Assembly (NCBI GenBank): GCA_937975765.1
Contig: CALJUR010000109.1
Span: 1-64,000 of the forward strand
DNA: 64,000 nucleotides
Reading direction: 5' to 3'
Source: an uncultured Myxococcales bacterium
GTDB lineage: Bacteria; Myxococcota_A; UBA9042; DTJE01
A program made the translations under genes and the position numbers. The notes below the pieces were generated by a model. The model was not told where the DNA came from. It did no database searches and worked only from the letters and a program-made list of their open reading frames with translations. Below, piece after piece: positions 16,380-25,998 of this stretch. Numbering within the stretch: position 1 is the first letter of the stretch; each line of letters begins with the position of its first letter.

Positions 16380-18059
16380 TCAGGGGGTCGGCGCGGGGCG
16401 GATCGGGGCCAGCGCGCGGACCTCGACGGACTCGAAGGTCGCCGCGCCTCCCTCGGCGAACAGCCCCAGGCCGTCGGAGGCCGGGTCGGCGAAGACCAGC
16501 GCGGTGATCGCCGCGTCGCCCGCGAATACCTCGACGGAGGAGGCATCGACCAGCACGCGCAACGAGACGCGGCCGTCCGGGCCAGGCGCGCAGGCCGCAG
16601 GGAACCGCCCGGCGAACAGGCGGTCCACGCCGGGCCCGACCGCGTCGTCCCGGTCCACGAAGACCTCGCCGGTCCCGCGGTCGTACCCGACCTTCGCGGC
16701 CAACCCGTCGCCGCCCGTGAACAGGCGGAGGCCCGCCCGCGACCAGGCGCCGGGCGCCAGTCGCACCGACACGTCCAGCGGCACGCCGCGCACCGCGCCG
16801 CCGAGGTCGTCGTCGCCTTCCACCACGAGACCGGTCCCGCGCGCCAGCACGCCGAGGTCGATCGGCGACAGGTCCACCGGGGACTGCACCACCACCGGGA
16901 CGCCGTCCCGCGAGGCCAGCCGCACGTCCCGGGGGATCGTCAGCGCGCCGCGCCACGCCTCGGTGGGCGTGATCAGGGCGTAGGACCAGTGGTCCATCCA
17001 GGCGATCCAGGTGCGCCGGCCCCCGGGCGCGTTCGACCAGGACTGCGCCGCGTAGAAGTCCGGGCCAAGGTCCGCGTTGCGCGGGCCGCTGCCCCCGTCC
17101 GAGAAGGCGCTGCCGTCGAAGGTGCCGGCGAAGACCCACGCCTCGGGTCGCGCCGCAGCCAACCCGCGGTTCGTGTCGATCTTGAAGACCCAGGCCGTGC
17201 GCGACGGCTCGCCGTCGATCGGCAACTCGAACAGGTCCGGGCATTCCCAGGTGCCCGTCAGGCCCGCCACCGGCCCGAACGTGCCCGCGGGCGTCCAGTC
17301 CAGCAGGTCTTCGGACCGGTAGAAACGGGCGCGGTCCCCGGCCGCGGCCACCAGCACCCAGCCGTCGCCGTGCCGGAACACCTTCGGGTCCCGGAAGTCC
17401 CGCAGGCCGGGCTCGCGCAACACGGGGCTCCGGGGGTGCAGGACGAAGGTGCGACCACCGTCGGTGCTGACGGCCAGGCTCTGCTTCTCGGTCCCGTCGG
17501 ACCCGCCGTGGTGGGTGAAGACCAGCGCCAGGCACCGGTCGGGCGCGTCACCGGCCGCGGCGCAGGCCGCCGGCGCGGCGCCCTCGACGACCACGCCCGA
17601 CCCGGAGTATGGCATCCCCAGCGTGTCGTCGGGGGCCAGCACCGGCGCCAGCGCGGTCCACCGCAGCAGGTCGGCACCCGCCGCGTGGGCCCAGCGAAGG
17701 TCGCCCCAGAACGGGACATCGGGGTTCGCCTGCAGGAACAGGTGGTATTCCCCGTCCGCGAACACCAGCCCGACCGGGTCGTTGATCCAGCCCGCCTCGG
17801 GCGACCAGTGCGCCTGCGGCCGCCACGGCTCGGCCAGGGCCGGGGCCGGCCGAGGCACGTCGAACACGGCCAGCCCGGGCCGGTCCGGGGCGTCGGGCGA
17901 CGGTTCGTCGTCCCGGGCGTCGGGAGGCGGGGCGTCCGGTCCCGCGTCCGCGACGTCCTCCGCGGGGAGGTCCCGATCGACCGCCGCACCCGGGGTCGAG
18001 CAGGCCGCGATCCCGAGGACCGGCAGGATCCACACCCAGGCAGCAAGGCGAGTCTTCAT
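16380..18059 (-). CDS. GH32 fructan hydrolase (levanase/invertase-like) lipoprotein
   Basis: 559 residues. Signal peptide with lipobox LGIAAC (Cys20), then a roughly 45-residue Asp/Pro/Ala linker. Catalytic five-bladed propeller motifs are all present: WINDP (nucleophile Asp94), FRDP (transition-state stabiliser Asp224) and WECPD (acid/base Glu272). A C-terminal beta-sandwich ends with the family's LRVLVDASSVEVFAGD. GH32 enzymes cleave beta-fructosides such as sucrose, inulin or levan. The usual NDPNG is NDPVG here, a small subsite change. It is surface or periplasm anchored. It is divergent from the metallopeptidase lipoprotein (190-bp shared upstream region). Confidence 0.93.
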   Translation of the reverse strand: MKTRLAAWVWILPVLGIAACSTPGAAVDRDLPAEDVADAGPDAPPPDARDDEPSPDAPDRPGLAVFDVPRPAPALAEPWRPQAHWSPEAGWINDPVGLVFADGEYHLFLQANPDVPFWGDLRWAHAAGADLLRWTALAPVLAPDDTLGMPYSGSGVVVEGAAPAACAAAGDAPDRCLALVFTHHGGSDGTEKQSLAVSTDGGRTFVLHPRSPVLREPGLRDFRDPKVFRHGDGWVLVAAAGDRARFYRSEDLLDWTPAGTFGPVAGLTGTWECPDLFELPIDGEPSRTAWVFKIDTNRGLAAARPEAWVFAGTFDGSAFSDGGSGPRNADLGPDFYAAQSWSNAPGGRRTWIAWMDHWSYALITPTEAWRGALTIPRDVRLASRDGVPVVVQSPVDLSPIDLGVLARGTGLVVEGDDDLGGAVRGVPLDVSVRLAPGAWSRAGLRLFTGGDGLAAKVGYDRGTGEVFVDRDDAVGPGVDRLFAGRFPAACAPGPDGRVSLRVLVDASSVEVFAGDAAITALVFADPASDGLGLFAEGGAATFESVEVRALAPIRPAPTP

Positions 18060-18169
18060 GCGCGCATCCTAGCCCATACGATTCGCGAGGGCCACGAGCG
18101 TCATCCCGGCTGCCACGGGACACCTCCGCACACAGGGGCCGCACGGTTCGCCGTTCGCCCGCCCGCCCG

Positions 18170-18198
18170 TTGACGGTCCCCGGCCGGCAACGGATACT
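18170..18198 (+). promoter_or_regulatory. promoter of metallopeptidase lipoprotein
   Basis: TTGACG (18170-18175) and GATACT (18193-18198) are separated by exactly 17 bp and lie 52 bp before the ATG at 18250, which has GGAGGGG as ribosome binding site. Confidence 0.6.
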
Positions 18199-18249
18199 GC
18201 CTCCACCGGGTTCAACCGAGGACGGCACCGCACCGGGGGCGGAGGGGTC

Positions 18250-21200
18250 ATGAAACGCGAGGTCTTCCTGGTCCTGTGCGCGGCCTGCCTGGCGTTCGCG
18301 TGGGCCTGCGGGTCGGGCGGGTCCGCGGGGCCGGACACGGGCACGGCCCCCGATACCCCGGTGCCGGCGGACGCGCCGGGCGACCTCCACGGTGCGGACG
18401 TGCAGCCGGACCCCGGGGGAATCCCCGTCGATGGCGCGGTCACGTTCCGGTTCCCGCCCGGCATCGACCCCGATCCGATGGGCATCACCGTGACTCCCGC
18501 CTCGAACGCCCCCCGGGACCCTCTGTTGGTCCCCGGGACCGCCTTCGACTTCGGACCGGACGGCCTGGAATTCGGCGACACGGTGTTCCTGGTGATCGCG
18601 TACGACCCGGCGGCGCTGGCAGGGACGATGCCCCGCAGTTCGCTGCGCCTGGCCAGGGTGGTGGACGGCGCCTGGCAGGTCGTGCCGGCCAGCGGCTGCC
18701 TGCGGGACGAGGATGCGGTCGTGGGGCCGATCAGCGGGTTCTCGACCTACGGCGTGCTGTCCACCGGGGAACCGGCCTCCCTGGACGAGCCCCAGATCGA
18801 CGAGATCCATCCGGCACAGGGGCAGCCGGGCGACCCCTTGACCGTCCGGGGCGTGTACCTGGACCGCGAGCCCCGGCAGTTGCAGGTCGTGTTCGGCCGG
18901 GCCGACAACACGGCGACGCCCGCCTCCCGGACCGACTTCCGCGCCGAGGTCCAGGTGCCGGCTGCCATCCCGGCGTCCTCGCTGCCCCGCCTGCTGCCGG
19001 TCCGCCTGGTGAACGGGACGAAGCAGGGCGATGCCCGGTGGTTCACGCTGTGGGAGGTGCCCCCGGAACCGCCGATGATCACGGCCGTCCAGCCGCAGGT
19101 CGGCAGCCCCGGGGACCCGGTCCGGATCAACGCGGTGCGCGTCGCTCCGACGGCCGAGGGCAACCGCGTCCGCTTCAACGGCGTCGAGGCCACGGTCGAA
19201 AGCGTCGAGTTCATCGCGTGGACCGGGGACACCTACCGGCTGAACGTCCGGGTTCCAACGGGTGCGACCACCGGGCCGGTCCAGGTGGGGCGCGTCGCCG
19301 ACGACGCGTGGTCCGGGGGGGTCGATTTCACCGTCCAGGATGCGGCCGCGCCGACCCTGGACGCCGGCTGGGAAACGGGGCCCGTCCGGGTCCCGTGCAC
19401 GTTCTTCCACCGGGGACGACCCGACCAGTGGTCGTCGTGCACCCCCTCGACCCTGGTGCTGGGCGGCAGCGGCTTCCACTCGCTGCGGTACCGGCCGATC
19501 GCGTCGGAGTATCCCCGGGGCTTCTACGGCCAACTGCTGGTCCGTTTCACCGCCGCGGACGGGACGTCCGTGACCCTGCTGGGATCGGCTTTGGCCGACG
19601 ACCTGCTGCTGGTGGACCCCTACGGCCCGGACATCGGTCCCCAGGGCCAGTCGACGCCCCAGGACTTCTTCCAGCGGCGCGCCCCCGGCGAGGTCGTCCG
19701 GGTCCTTGCCTGGGGGAAGGAACTTCAGAGCCAGAACGAGCGCTTCACGAACGCGATCGACCTGGTCGTCGGCGAACCGCTGGTCCACGGGGCCGTCCGG
19801 TCCCTGGGCACCTCCCTGGTGACGCAACCGGCCACGGACGCCATGGACGCCGCCGTGGGGGACCACCTGTGCCTGGAAGGCCAAGGGACGTACCCCTTCG
19901 AGATGCTGGAGGCCCCGGGCCTGTGGACGGGGGCGCTGCCCTTCGCGAAGTACGTGCCGGGCGACTACCCGCAGGCGCTGACCGGACGCTGCTTCCCGCT
20001 GGATGCGCCCGGCGATCTCGTCGTGCGCAACCGGTCCACGCAGCGGTCGTACACGATCCGCGTCCTGCGCGAGGGCATGCCCGCGGTCGTCCGAACGCCG
20101 ACGATCGAGGCGGACCCGGGCGGGGATCCCGACCTGGTGCGGGACGGCCTGTTCATGGGGTTCGGGGGCGGCCGGATCACGATCCCGCCCGGGGCGCTGC
20201 CCGCCCACGACGAGGGCGACGGCCGCTACCGGGTCGAGGTTCACCACGCCCCCGGCGCGGTCGAGCCCTTCGACCCGAACCAGTTCGACGGGGGCCACCG
20301 GTTCTCGCTGGAGATCACGCCGGAACCCCCGGTGCTGCTGGAGCCGATCACGCTGGACCTGCCGTTCGACCCGGCGGCCCACCGCGAGGCCCCGGAATTC
20401 GGGGTCTACGACGAGTCCAGCGGCCTGTTCTGGGCCTTCGCATCCGAGGTGGACGCCGACCGGGGACGGATCCGGTTCAGGATCCCGGCCGGACTGTACG
20501 ACGGCGACGGGACGGCGGGCGCTCGCATGACATCGGGCGACGCGGGCATCCACCGGGCGCCCCTGCAGCCGCTGCCCCGCCTCGGCCTGAACCTGATGTT
20601 CCGGCATTTCGGTCTCTTTTCGGGCTGGTACAGCCACTCGACGATCGGCGACACCGACCAGCATTTCCTGGTGAACTACATCAACGACCCGGCCAGCCCG
20701 CACCACATCTCCAACGCGGCGGCCGACGAGATCGTGGACCTTCTGCTGCAGTCCCGGCAGGTCCTGATGGGCGCGAACCTGCGCGAGCCGGAATTCACGG
20801 TCCACGTCCATGTCCGCGACTACGGGGACCCGGGCGCCTACTATGGCGCGACGGAACGGCGCCTGTTCGGCCTGGGCGATCCCGTCGTCTACTACAACAG
20901 CCGGATCGTGCCGGACCGGGCGAAGTTCCGGACCACGGTGGCGCACGAACTGGTCCACGTCTTCCAGCGCCTCGTGACCACGACCTGGACGACGCACTGG
21001 ATCGACGAGGCGACCGCCGAATGGGGGGCGTTCGCCACGGTGGGCGCCGACGACTTCCATGCGTACGCGATGCGGCGATCGGTGCCGTGGATCCGCGAGT
21101 TCCCGGGCAGCCTGCGGTCGGGCCTGGACGAGGAGGAGTCCTACGCGGCCGGCGCGTTCGGGATCTGGCTGGCCTGGCACTATGACGCGGGCACGATCGG

Positions 21201-21999
21201 GGACATCTACGACCTGCTGATCCTGCAGCCGACCCGCTGGTACGACGCCCCGGGGACGCTGGGCGAGGTCACGGGGGACGTGTTCCCGTCCCTGTACGCG
21301 GCGTTCGCCCGGGACTTCTGGTCGCAGGCGTTCCCGCCCGTGGACCGGCTGGACCTGGACGGGGCGATGGCGGCCTGCACCGGCACGACGCCGGCCCGCC
21401 TGGACCTGGATGCGGCCGGCGCGCGGATCGACGCGCAGCGGCCCGCCCGTTCCAGCGTCCGCCAGGGGATCCGGACGACCGATGCCTTCGCGACCGCGGC
21501 CCAGGGGCGGGACCTGGTGGTGCGCCTGGCGGCGGGGGCGGACAGCGGCGATGCGCATGTCTTCAGGGATCCGTCGTGCAGCACGACGCCGCCGGTGTCG
21601 TTCCCCCACGCGGCCTGGCTGAAGGCGGATACCCCGAACCGGCTGCTGGGGAAGGTCGGCGAGTCCGCGTGCTACCAGGTCGTCGTCATCAACTGGTCCC
21701 AGGCCGCGACGCGGATGGCCGTCGAGGTGGTGGCGCCCACGATCACGGGCCTGAGTCCGCCGCAGGGTTCGAACGCCGGTGGATACGCGGTGACGATCCC
21801 GGGCCGGGGCTTCGGCGCCACGCCCGGCACGGTGACGATCGGCGGGTTCCCGCTGGCGCCGACCTCGTGGTCGGACACGTCGATCTCCGTGACGATGCCG
21901 GACATGGGGACGGCCCTGGGGGCGTGGATCATCGCCGTGACCACGGCGGAACAGGCGGCCACGAATCCCGCGACGTTCACGTTCGTGGCGCGACCGTAG
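18250..21999 (+). CDS. large lipoprotein with TIG/IPT domains and HExxH metallopeptidase domain
   Basis: 1249 residues. Signal peptide with a lipobox-like end at Cys20 (or Cys13), then an Asp/Pro/Thr linker. TIG/IPT-type beta-sandwiches are seen near 175-265 and 275-370 (IDEIHPAQGQPGDPLTVRG; ITAVQPQVGSPGDPVRI) and another at the C-terminus (ITGLSPPQGSNAGGYAVTIP). The middle holds beta-rich sequence and, around residue 899, AHELVHVFQ followed by WIDEATAEW (Glu about residue 920). This HExxH plus downstream Glu is the zinc site of gluzincin-type metallopeptidases (His899, His903, Glu920). Probably a cell-surface protease acting on extracellular protein; substrate unknown. No close family recognised for the full length. 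Confidence 0.8.
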   Translation: MKREVFLVLCAACLAFAWACGSGGSAGPDTGTAPDTPVPADAPGDLHGADVQPDPGGIPVDGAVTFRFPPGIDPDPMGITVTPASNAPRDPLLVPGTAFDFGPDGLEFGDTVFLVIAYDPAALAGTMPRSSLRLARVVDGAWQVVPASGCLRDEDAVVGPISGFSTYGVLSTGEPASLDEPQIDEIHPAQGQPGDPLTVRGVYLDREPRQLQVVFGRADNTATPASRTDFRAEVQVPAAIPASSLPRLLPVRLVNGTKQGDARWFTLWEVPPEPPMITAVQPQVGSPGDPVRINAVRVAPTAEGNRVRFNGVEATVESVEFIAWTGDTYRLNVRVPTGATTGPVQVGRVADDAWSGGVDFTVQDAAAPTLDAGWETGPVRVPCTFFHRGRPDQWSSCTPSTLVLGGSGFHSLRYRPIASEYPRGFYGQLLVRFTAADGTSVTLLGSALADDLLLVDPYGPDIGPQGQSTPQDFFQRRAPGEVVRVLAWGKELQSQNERFTNAIDLVVGEPLVHGAVRSLGTSLVTQPATDAMDAAVGDHLCLEGQGTYPFEMLEAPGLWTGALPFAKYVPGDYPQALTGRCFPLDAPGDLVVRNRSTQRSYTIRVLREGMPAVVRTPTIEADPGGDPDLVRDGLFMGFGGGRITIPPGALPAHDEGDGRYRVEVHHAPGAVEPFDPNQFDGGHRFSLEITPEPPVLLEPITLDLPFDPAAHREAPEFGVYDESSGLFWAFASEVDADRGRIRFRIPAGLYDGDGTAGARMTSGDAGIHRAPLQPLPRLGLNLMFRHFGLFSGWYSHSTIGDTDQHFLVNYINDPASPHHISNAAADEIVDLLLQSRQVLMGANLREPEFTVHVHVRDYGDPGAYYGATERRLFGLGDPVVYYNSRIVPDRAKFRTTVAHELVHVFQRLVTTTWTTHWIDEATAEWGAFATVGADDFHAYAMRRSVPWIREFPGSLRSGLDEEESYAAGAFGIWLAWHYDAGTIGDIYDLLILQPTRWYDAPGTLGEVTGDVFPSLYAAFARDFWSQAFPPVDRLDLDGAMAACTGTTPARLDLDAAGARIDAQRPARSSVRQGIRTTDAFATAAQGRDLVVRLAAGADSGDAHVFRDPSCSTTPPVSFPHAAWLKADTPNRLLGKVGESACYQVVVINWSQAATRMAVEVVAPTITGLSPPQGSNAGGYAVTIPGRGFGATPGTVTIGGFPLAPTSWSDTSISVTMPDMGTALGAWIIAVTTAEQAATNPATFTFVARP

Positions 22000-22114
22000 C
22001 CAGGATCCTTCATCGACGGCACCCGGCCCCCAACCCCGACGGAAAGGAGTATCATTCGCCGCCCGGCGACCGGACCGGACCCGGGTGCGACGGACGCGAC
22101 ACGACGAGGCCAAC

Positions 22115-23941
22115 ATGCGAAACTTCCTTCGGATTTCACCCCTGGCAACCGGGCTGCTGCCCCTGGCGGCGGCCCTGGCGATGACGGCCTGCGGCTCGGG
22201 CTCCGCGAACGGCGGGGACACCGGCGACGCGATGGCCGACGGGACACCGGACGCGATCGAGGAAACCGCCGTCGAGACCCCCGAGGCTTCTTCCGACACG
22301 CCGGAGGACACCGGCACCCCGGATGCACCGGACACCCCGGCGGCCGGCAAGGCCCGTTTCGTCCACATCTCGGACCTGCACGTCTACGGCACGGCCGAGA
22401 AGCCGCTGACCGATCCGCTGAAGAAGGCGGTGCAGATGCTGAACGCCCTGCCCGGCGACATCGACTTCGTGGCCGCCACGGGCGACTACGTGGACTTCCT
22501 GTCCGACGACCTGCTTCCCGGCGACCCCTCCACGTTCACGGCCGCGATCGACACCCTGAAGGGGCTGAAGTGGCCCGTCGTGACGATGGCCGGCAACCAC
22601 GAGTACTACCGCAGCGAACTGCTGGACCTGACCTCCCTGAAGGCCGAGCGCGACGCCTACCTGCGGGACGCCATGGGCCACGAACTGGACCAGGTCTTCG
22701 ACCTCAGGGGCGTGCGCTTCGTGGCGATGAACTCGATGCAGGGCGAGGACTGGGACGCCAGCAACGGCCTGTCGGCCAGTTTCAGCGACGCGCAGCTGGC
22801 CTGGCTGCGGCAGGAACTGGCGGGCGGGCTGCCGACGGTGCTGCTGATCCACCACCCGCCGACGACGGAGTCGCGCACCCCGACCGGCGACACGCTGTGC
22901 GCCGCCATCGAGGAGTACCCCGGGGTGGTCCGGGCCATCTTCGCGGGGCACCTGCACGGCTTCTGGGAAGGGGAGGCCTGCAGCGTACCGTACTGGCTGG
23001 TCGGCAACACCGACCCGGACAAGGCCTTCTACTTCGTCGTGGACGTGGACGGCGTGACCGGCGCCGTGAACGTGGTCAACGCGGCCGAGATCCCGTTCGC
23101 GACCGTCCCGACCTTCACCTGCGACCCCGAGGTCCCCGGCGCGCCGGACCCGGCGACGCTGGCGGGCACCCACCAGGTCCTGACGGTCGGCCACCTGGTC
23201 ACCAACCTCCCCGGCCTGGAGGGCGCCGAGGGCGACGGCCTGAACAAGGTCCCGCTGGTGGTCCGCATGGACGCCTTCGACCCCGTCCCGGGCGAGATGA
23301 CGGCCCGCCTGTCGCAGACGCTGCCCGACGGGGACTTCCTGGGCGTGCTGCCCGGCGCACCGTGCGTGCCGATGGTCTTCGACGTGGACGGCCCGTGCGC
23401 GGTCGGCCGCGAGGTGGCCTTCGACCTGGACCTGATGCCGCTGCTGCGGTCCCTGATGGACATCACGCCCGACCCGTCCTGGCGCGCCCGGATGGAGATC
23501 AAGGGCTTCCGGCTGGAGGGCGTCGTGACCGCGCCCGACGGCACGCCGATGCTGGACGGCGGCCTGATGCACCTGACCGCGTCGGGGCTGAAGGCGCTGG
23601 ACGACATCCGGGGCATCCTGGTGACCGAGTACTGCGCCAGCCGGATCTCCGGCTGCGTCCCCGGCGAGGGCGACCGTCCCTCGTGCCCGGCGGATGCCGA
23701 CTTCACCTTCTTCGACGACGTGCCCGAGGACTGCGACGTGTCGGTCGGGACCTACTCGTTGCGGCTGGTGCTGGGCCTGCTGTCGGCGTACCCGCTGGAC
23801 AACGTGGCGATGGTGGGCGGCTTCACGGCCGCGCCGCGCCCCGCGTCGGCCTCGCCCCAGGCCGGGGCCATCGACGAGGCGGTCTTCTCCACCGAAGCCG
23901 GCGCCAACTGCGCGACCGCGAAGGCCGCCGGCACGAGGTGA
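22115..23941 (+). CDS. calcineurin-like metallophosphoesterase lipoprotein
   Basis: 608 residues. Signal and lipobox (AMTAC, Cys26), then a roughly 50-residue Asp/Glu/Thr/Pro linker. The dimetal phosphoesterase motifs occur in order: FVHISDLH, ATGDYVD, MAGNHEYY, LLIHHPP and AGHLHGF. After about residue 350 comes a domain of unknown fold with several cysteines (CDPE, CVPM, CASRISGC, CPAD). The family hydrolyses phosphomonoesters or diesters; an exported version could release phosphate from nucleotides or other organic phosphate. Start chosen at ATG 22115 (GAGG upstream and signal peptide follows); an in-frame ATG 10 codons earlier is less suitable. Confidence 0.85.
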   Translation: MRNFLRISPLATGLLPLAAALAMTACGSGSANGGDTGDAMADGTPDAIEETAVETPEASSDTPEDTGTPDAPDTPAAGKARFVHISDLHVYGTAEKPLTDPLKKAVQMLNALPGDIDFVAATGDYVDFLSDDLLPGDPSTFTAAIDTLKGLKWPVVTMAGNHEYYRSELLDLTSLKAERDAYLRDAMGHELDQVFDLRGVRFVAMNSMQGEDWDASNGLSASFSDAQLAWLRQELAGGLPTVLLIHHPPTTESRTPTGDTLCAAIEEYPGVVRAIFAGHLHGFWEGEACSVPYWLVGNTDPDKAFYFVVDVDGVTGAVNVVNAAEIPFATVPTFTCDPEVPGAPDPATLAGTHQVLTVGHLVTNLPGLEGAEGDGLNKVPLVVRMDAFDPVPGEMTARLSQTLPDGDFLGVLPGAPCVPMVFDVDGPCAVGREVAFDLDLMPLLRSLMDITPDPSWRARMEIKGFRLEGVVTAPDGTPMLDGGLMHLTASGLKALDDIRGILVTEYCASRISGCVPGEGDRPSCPADADFTFFDDVPEDCDVSVGTYSLRLVLGLLSAYPLDNVAMVGGFTAAPRPASASPQAGAIDEAVFSTEAGANCATAKAAGTR

Positions 23942-23963
23942 CGCCTCCCCGAGGCACGGCGCC

Positions 23964-25940
23964 CTACCACTCCATCGACAGGAACAGGTCCGCGATCTCG
24001 GGGTCGAAGGCGACGCCACGGCCCTCCCGGATGAACTGCCGGACCTCGTCCGCGGGCTTCCCGGCGCGGTAGGGGCGGTCCAGTCGCAGCGCGTCCCACA
24101 CGTCCGCCAGCGCGAACAGCCGGGCCGCGATGGGGATGTCCGTGCCCTTCAGCCCCCGCGGATACCCCGACCCGTCCCAGCGCTCGTGGTGCGCGTATGG
24201 GATGTCGATCGCGGGCCGCAGGAAGGGGATGGGCTGCAGCATGTCCCGGGCATACTCCGGGTGCCGCCGCATGATCGTCCACTCCTCGTCGGTCAACGGG
24301 CCGTTCTTGTGCAGGATGGCGTCCGGGATGCCCAGCTTGCCGATGTCGTGCAGCAGCGCCCCGCGCCGGATGTGCACCATCTCGGGCGCCCGGATGCCGT
24401 AGGCCTCGGCCAGCCGCACGGTGCTGGCCGTGACGCGCTGGCTGTGGCCCTCGGTCTCGTGGTCCCGCAGGTCCAGCGCCCGCGACCAGCCCTCCAGCGT
24501 GGACTCGTACGCCATCGCCAGTTCCTGGTTCGACCGGTTCAGGTCGGTGAACAGCGCGGCGTTGTCCACCGCGATGGCCGCCTGGCCCGCCAGCGACTCC
24601 AGGAACTCCAGGCGGTCGACGTCCAATTCCTCGCCGGACCGTCGCACCACCTCCAGCACGCCGTTCACCTGCCCCTTCGCGACCAGCGGCAGCGCCAGGC
24701 ACCACGCGAATCCCTCGCCCTGCAGCAGCCGGCACCGCGGGCAGTTCTCCGGCGCCGCCTCGGACTCCAGGGACGAGACCGGTCGCCGCCGGATCACCGA
24801 CAGGCCGCACGGTCCCTCGCCCGCCCGGATCCCCGTGTGCTCCAGCGTCCCGCCGTGCATGCCCCGGCTGGCCACGGGCCGGTAGGTCTGCGTGCCGGCG
24901 TCGAACAGCAGCACGGTCGCCCCGTCGATGCCCAGCGTCACCACGCGGTCCAGCAGCACGTCCAGCGTCACGTGCAGGTCCAGGCTGGACGAGATCGCGA
25001 TGTCGATCGCCCGCAGCGCCTGCAACTGTTCCAGGCGCATCGTGGTCTCCCGGTGCAGCCGCGCGTTCTCCAGCGCCGACGCGCCGATGTCGGCCAGCAC
25101 GCCCAGCGCCTTGATCTGCCCCGGCGTGAACGGCCGCCGCTGCCGCGTCGTCGCCACGTTCAGCACGCCCGCCAGCTGGCCGCCGACGACCATCGGCATG
25201 CTGACCGAGTGACGGATGTCGGTTCGCGGCACGGCCGGCTCGAACCGGTCGTCGTGCACGTCGCCCACCAGCGCCAGCGCCTCCATGGACCGCGCGACGA
25301 ACCCGGCGATGCCCCGGTCGATCGGGATCCGCGCCCCGACCATCCCCGCCCGGCCCGCGCCCCGCACGGCCGCCACCTCCAGCCCGTAGGGCTCGCGCAC
25401 CGGCAGCAGGATCGACCCCTCGTCCGCGTCGCACTGGCGGATCGCGGCATCCAGCACCTCGGCCAGGACGCGCTGGAAGTCCAGGGTGCGGCTGACGGCC
25501 GGGCTCATCTCGAGGATCGCCAGCGTCTCGCGCAACTGGATGTTCTCGACGCGCAGCCGGCGAACCGCCACGGCGCGCGCCAGGACGGGCAGCACCTCGG
25601 CCATCCGGAACGGCTTCTCCAGGAAGTCGAACGCGCCGACCTTCATCGCGTCGACCGCGCTCTCGATGGACCCCTGCCCGGTGACGACGATGCCCACCAG
25701 GTCCGGGTCGATCTCCAGACCCGCCCGCAGCAGCGAGATCCCGTCCACGTCGGGCATCCGCAGGTCGGTCAGCAGCACGTCGATCGGGCGGTCGCGCAGG
25801 ACGGCCAGCGCGTCCTCGGCCCGCGTGCAGCCGGTCACGTCGTAGCCCTGCAGTTCGAGGCGCCCGGTCAGCAGCGCGACCACGGCGGCGTCGTCGTCGA
25901 CGACCAGGATGCGTCCCGCGGCGGCCGGCACGGTTTCCAT
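23964..25940 (-). CDS. response regulator: REC - GAF - GAF - HD-GYP
   Basis: 658 residues, cytoplasmic. Receiver domain 8-125 (acidic triad in VVDDD, phospho-acceptor Asp59 in LLTDLRMPD, Lys in EKPF). Two GAF sensor domains follow (about 150-300 and 315-460; the second holds a CPRC pair). The HD-GYP domain at about 480-650 has an intact LLHDIGKLGIPDAILHK and HHERWDGSGYPRGLKG. HD-GYP enzymes degrade cyclic-di-GMP (some act on cGAMP), so the protein should couple phosphorylation and ligand or redox sensing to second-messenger turnover. The partner kinase is not adjacent. It lies 54 bp downstream of carbamate kinase but has its own promoter. Confidence 0.93.
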   Translation of the reverse strand: METVPAAAGRILVVDDDAAVVALLTGRLELQGYDVTGCTRAEDALAVLRDRPIDVLLTDLRMPDVDGISLLRAGLEIDPDLVGIVVTGQGSIESAVDAMKVGAFDFLEKPFRMAEVLPVLARAVAVRRLRVENIQLRETLAILEMSPAVSRTLDFQRVLAEVLDAAIRQCDADEGSILLPVREPYGLEVAAVRGAGRAGMVGARIPIDRGIAGFVARSMEALALVGDVHDDRFEPAVPRTDIRHSVSMPMVVGGQLAGVLNVATTRQRRPFTPGQIKALGVLADIGASALENARLHRETTMRLEQLQALRAIDIAISSSLDLHVTLDVLLDRVVTLGIDGATVLLFDAGTQTYRPVASRGMHGGTLEHTGIRAGEGPCGLSVIRRRPVSSLESEAAPENCPRCRLLQGEGFAWCLALPLVAKGQVNGVLEVVRRSGEELDVDRLEFLESLAGQAAIAVDNAALFTDLNRSNQELAMAYESTLEGWSRALDLRDHETEGHSQRVTASTVRLAEAYGIRAPEMVHIRRGALLHDIGKLGIPDAILHKNGPLTDEEWTIMRRHPEYARDMLQPIPFLRPAIDIPYAHHERWDGSGYPRGLKGTDIPIAARLFALADVWDALRLDRPYRAGKPADEVRQFIREGRGVAFDPEIADLFLSMEW

Positions 25941-25969
25941 CGTCGGTCCAGGGGGTTGTCGATGGAACG

Positions 25970-25998
25970 ACTGTGCCAGCGGGACCGGAGGGTGTCAA
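25970..25998 (-). promoter_or_regulatory. promoter of HD-GYP regulator, overlapping arcC stop
   Basis: Minus-strand TTGACA (25993-25998) and CACAGT (25970-25975) have a 17-bp spacer, about 30 bp before the ATG at 25940. The -35 hexamer includes the TGA stop codon of the upstream carbamate kinase gene. Confidence 0.6.

Noticed and set aside
18069..18074. TAGGAT as the -10 of a leaderless GH32 mRNA
   Set aside because: The AGGA inside it sits at Shine-Dalgarno distance from the ATG at 18059, which explains it more simply.
17548..22368. Very long minus-strand open frame opposite the TIG-metallopeptidase and metallophosphoesterase genes
   Set aside because: It is antisense to genes with clear signal peptides and catalytic motifs, and its predicted protein is low-complexity Arg/Gly/Pro/Asp sequence.
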